Source of the DNA: Synchiropus splendidus
Lineage: Eukaryota > Chordata > Actinopteri > Syngnathiformes > Callionymidae
Assembly: GCF_027744825.2 (NCBI RefSeq)
Contig: NC_071339.1
Span: 28,071,501 to 28,135,500, forward strand
Direction of reading: 5' to 3'
DNA length: 64,000 nucleotides
Part shown: one piece after another, positions 62,780-64,000 of the stretch
How the letters are laid out: each line of letters opens with the position of its first letter
Position numbering within the stretch: position 1 is the first letter of the stretch
The notes under the pieces: generated by a model
What the model was told of the DNA's origin: nothing
Database searches by the model: none
What the model saw: only the letters and a program-made list of their open reading frames with translations
Position numbers and translations under genes: made by a program

Positions 62780-62962
62780 GATAACTTTCGAAAAACACTT
62801 CAGACAGCTTAGATTTGAAGTGTAACTACTAGAAAGACCCTTTCTGCTATAGTGGGAGGTGAAAATTTCATGTTCTGATGCTTCCCTGCAAAGTAATGGC
62901 ACAATGCAGAAAACGCATTTTCAGCCTGATATAAGGTGGGTTCAGGAAGGAGAAACATCAAA

Positions 62963-64000
62963 ATGTTGATAACTTTGGAAAAACACCAGACAGCTTAGAT
63001 TTGATGTGCAACTACTACAAAGACCCTTTCTGCTATAGTGGGAGGTGAAAATTTGATATTCTGAAGCTTCCCTGCAAAGTTATGGCACAATGCAGAAAAC
63101 GCGTTTTCAGCCTGAAAAAAGGTGGGTTCCGGAACGCCAAACTTAAAAATGTTGATAACTTTGGAAAACCACTTCAGACAGCTTAGATTTGATGTGCAAC
63201 TACTAGAAAGACAATTTCTGCTATAGTGGTAGGTGAAACTTTCGAGTTCTGAAGCTTTCCTTCAAAGTTATGGCACAATGCCGAAAACGCGTTTTCAGCC
63301 TGAGATAAGATGTTTTCCGGAACGCCAAAAATAAAAATGTTGATAACTTTGGAAAAACACATCAGACAGCTAATATTTGATGTGCAACTACTTGAAAGAC
63401 CCTTTCTGCTATAGTGGGAGGTGAAACGTTCATGTTCTGAAGATTTCCTTCAAAGTTATGGCACAATGCAGAAAATGCGTTTTCAGCCTGAGATAAGGTG
63501 GGTTCCGGAACGCCAAACATAAAAATGTTGATAACTTTGGAGAAACACTTGAGACAGCTTGGATTTGATGTGCAACTACTACAAGGACCCTGTCTGCTAT
63601 AGTGGGAGGTGAAAATTTCATGTTCTGAAGATTCCCATCAAAGTTATGGCACAAAGCAGAAAACGCGTTTACAGCCTGAGATAATGTGGGTTTCGGAACG
63701 CCAAACATAAAAATCTTGATAACTTTGGAAGAACACTTCAGAGAGCTTACATTTGATGTGTAACTACTGGAAAGACCCTTACTGCTATAGTGGGAGGTGA
63801 AACTTTCATGTTCTGAAGCTTTCCTTCAAAGTTATGGCACAATGCAAAAAACGCGTTTTCAGCCTGAGACAAGGTGGGTTCCGGAACGCCAAACATAAAA
63901 ATGTTGATAACTTTCGAAAAACACTTCAGACAGCTTAGATTTGATGTGCAACTACTACAAAGACTCTGTCTGTCATAGTGGGAGTTGAAAATTTCATGTT
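62963..64000 (+). repeat. Terminal array segment, continues past window
   Basis: Five full monomers and a partial one. The unit near 63,305 carries AAGATGTTTTCCGG and GCCAAAAATAAAAATG as at 48.47 kb. The last start is at 63,825 and the window ends inside a monomer at TTTCATGTT, so the array extends to the right. Confidence 0.85.

Larger units (their letters stand above)
62699..62886 (+). repeat. Representative monomer, near the majority sequence
   Basis: This 188-bp unit runs from TGCAAAG to the base before the next TGCAAAG-like start at 62,887. By direct count it has 75 G or C of 188 (about 40%). In order it holds a 14-bp palindrome around ACGCGT, the palindrome TTCCGGAA, a short AT hairpin, A-rich tracts, a stretch around CTTCAGACAGC, a 15-bp hairpin around AGAAAG/CTTTCT, and TTTCATGTTC before the next unit. 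It departs from the majority at a few places, for example TTTCGAAA for TTTGGAAA, GAAGTGTAAC for GATGTGCAAC and GATGCTTC for GAAGCTTC. It is used here as the reference for motif positions. Confidence 0.9.
61547..62962 (+). repeat. 19-monomer-offset repeat, copy 2
   Basis: Partner of 57,975-59,390. After about 62,965 the match resumes at 20-monomer offset (GACAATTTCTGC with GGTAGGTGAAACTTTCGAG at 59,430 and 63,190), so one monomer was added here or lost in copy 1. A 3-bp gap (ACACCAGACAGC for ACACTTCAGACAGC) lies near 62,985. Confidence 0.88.
1..64000 (+). repeat. 188-bp tandem satellite array, entire window
   Basis: The whole window is head-to-tail copies of one monomer. The landmark TGCAAAG (or a one-base variant) lies at 1, 189, 377 and 565, and spacing stays at 188, with occasional 187-bp units, to the last start at 63,825. 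This gives about 340 units. All copies read in the same direction; no reverse-oriented block was found. No transposon ends, poly-A tails, long terminal repeats or unique DNA interrupt it. Most monomers carry scattered substitutions relative to the majority sequence, and rare variants are shared in blocks, which reveals local duplications. Tandem arrays of this monomer size are typical of centromeric or pericentromeric heterochromatin. I do not recognise the family, so the centromere role is inference. Confidence 0.97.

Noticed and set aside
62785..62801. CENP-B box-like sequence CTTTCGAAAAACACTTC
   Set aside because: It shares TTCG and the following A with the mammalian CENP-B box (NTTCGNNNNANNCGGGN) but lacks the CGGG half. 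It is present only in the TTTCGAAA variant monomers.
408..63708. More than 100 open frames of 60-143 codons on both strands
   Set aside because: They are the same translations of the satellite monomer repeated at 188-bp steps, with opposing frames overlapping, no codon-level conservation visible, and stops where the frame shifts between monomers. Not annotated as genes.
1..64000. CRISPR array
   Set aside because: Regular repeats, but the 188-bp units are contiguous with no unique spacers, and the sequence is otherwise typical eukaryotic satellite.
1..64000. Inverted or strand-switched segment
   Set aside because: Landmarks TGCAAAG, CCGGAACGCC and CTTTCTGCTATAG keep the same order and strand throughout; minus-strand frames are only antisense readings.
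1..64000. Named satellite family or species
   Set aside because: I compared the monomer from memory with Arabidopsis and Brassica centromere repeats, maize CentC and alpha satellite and saw no match. Naming one would be a guess; a database search of 62,699-62,886 would settle it.

Overview
The window is a single uninterrupted satellite DNA array. From the first base to the last it consists of head-to-tail copies of one 188-bp monomer, about 340 in all, every one on the same strand. The monomer start (the TGCAAAG that opens the window) recurs at 1, 189, 377 and 565 and on to 63,825. A copy at 62,699-62,886 that is close to the majority sequence is about 40% G+C. I see no gene, RNA gene, transposable element, microsatellite block, inversion or non-satellite DNA. 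Short open frames occur on both strands only because each monomer carries the same stop-free stretches. 188 is not a multiple of 3, so the frame changes at each monomer and nothing extends beyond about 140 codons.

This is a eukaryotic chromosome, most probably a (peri)centromeric or other heterochromatic array. The monomer length is nucleosome-sized, and short dyad symmetries are dense in each unit. Many differences between copies are C-to-T or G-to-A changes at CpG, as expected of heavily methylated DNA. Frequent CAG/CTG-type transitions hint at plant CHG methylation, but that is inference. I do not recognise the family and cannot name the species.

Monomers differ from each other, and shared rare variants reveal a patchwork of local multi-monomer duplications with many unit sizes instead of one dominant higher-order repeat. 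From left to right: a 3-monomer pair (1.6-2.6 kb); a block with a 68-bp truncated junction at 6.0 kb whose relative lies at 13.9-14.8 kb; a 9-monomer-offset pair that lost two monomers (6.7-9.3 kb); an 8-monomer pair overlapping a perfectly abutting 5-monomer pair (9.5-13.9 kb); a dimer pair (15.0-15.8 kb); a scrambled zone with 6-, 7/8-, 12- and 16/17-monomer offsets (16-23 kb); a tandem 9-mer/8-mer (23.1-26.3 kb); older mosaics (26-31.6 kb); a 6-monomer pair (31.6-33.2 kb); a 7-monomer pair (35.4-37.1 kb); a 6/5-monomer pair (40.5-42.1 kb); and a 15/16-monomer pair (43.9-47.8 kb).

The freshest event is a tandem duplication of 20 monomers (3,757 bp, 50,386-57,899), identical wherever I compared it. 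It is followed by a 19-monomer-offset pair (57.97-62.96 kb). Rare-variant blocks are also shared over tens of kilobases. The picture is of repeated unequal exchange or replication-slippage amplification, with precise gains and losses of whole monomers.
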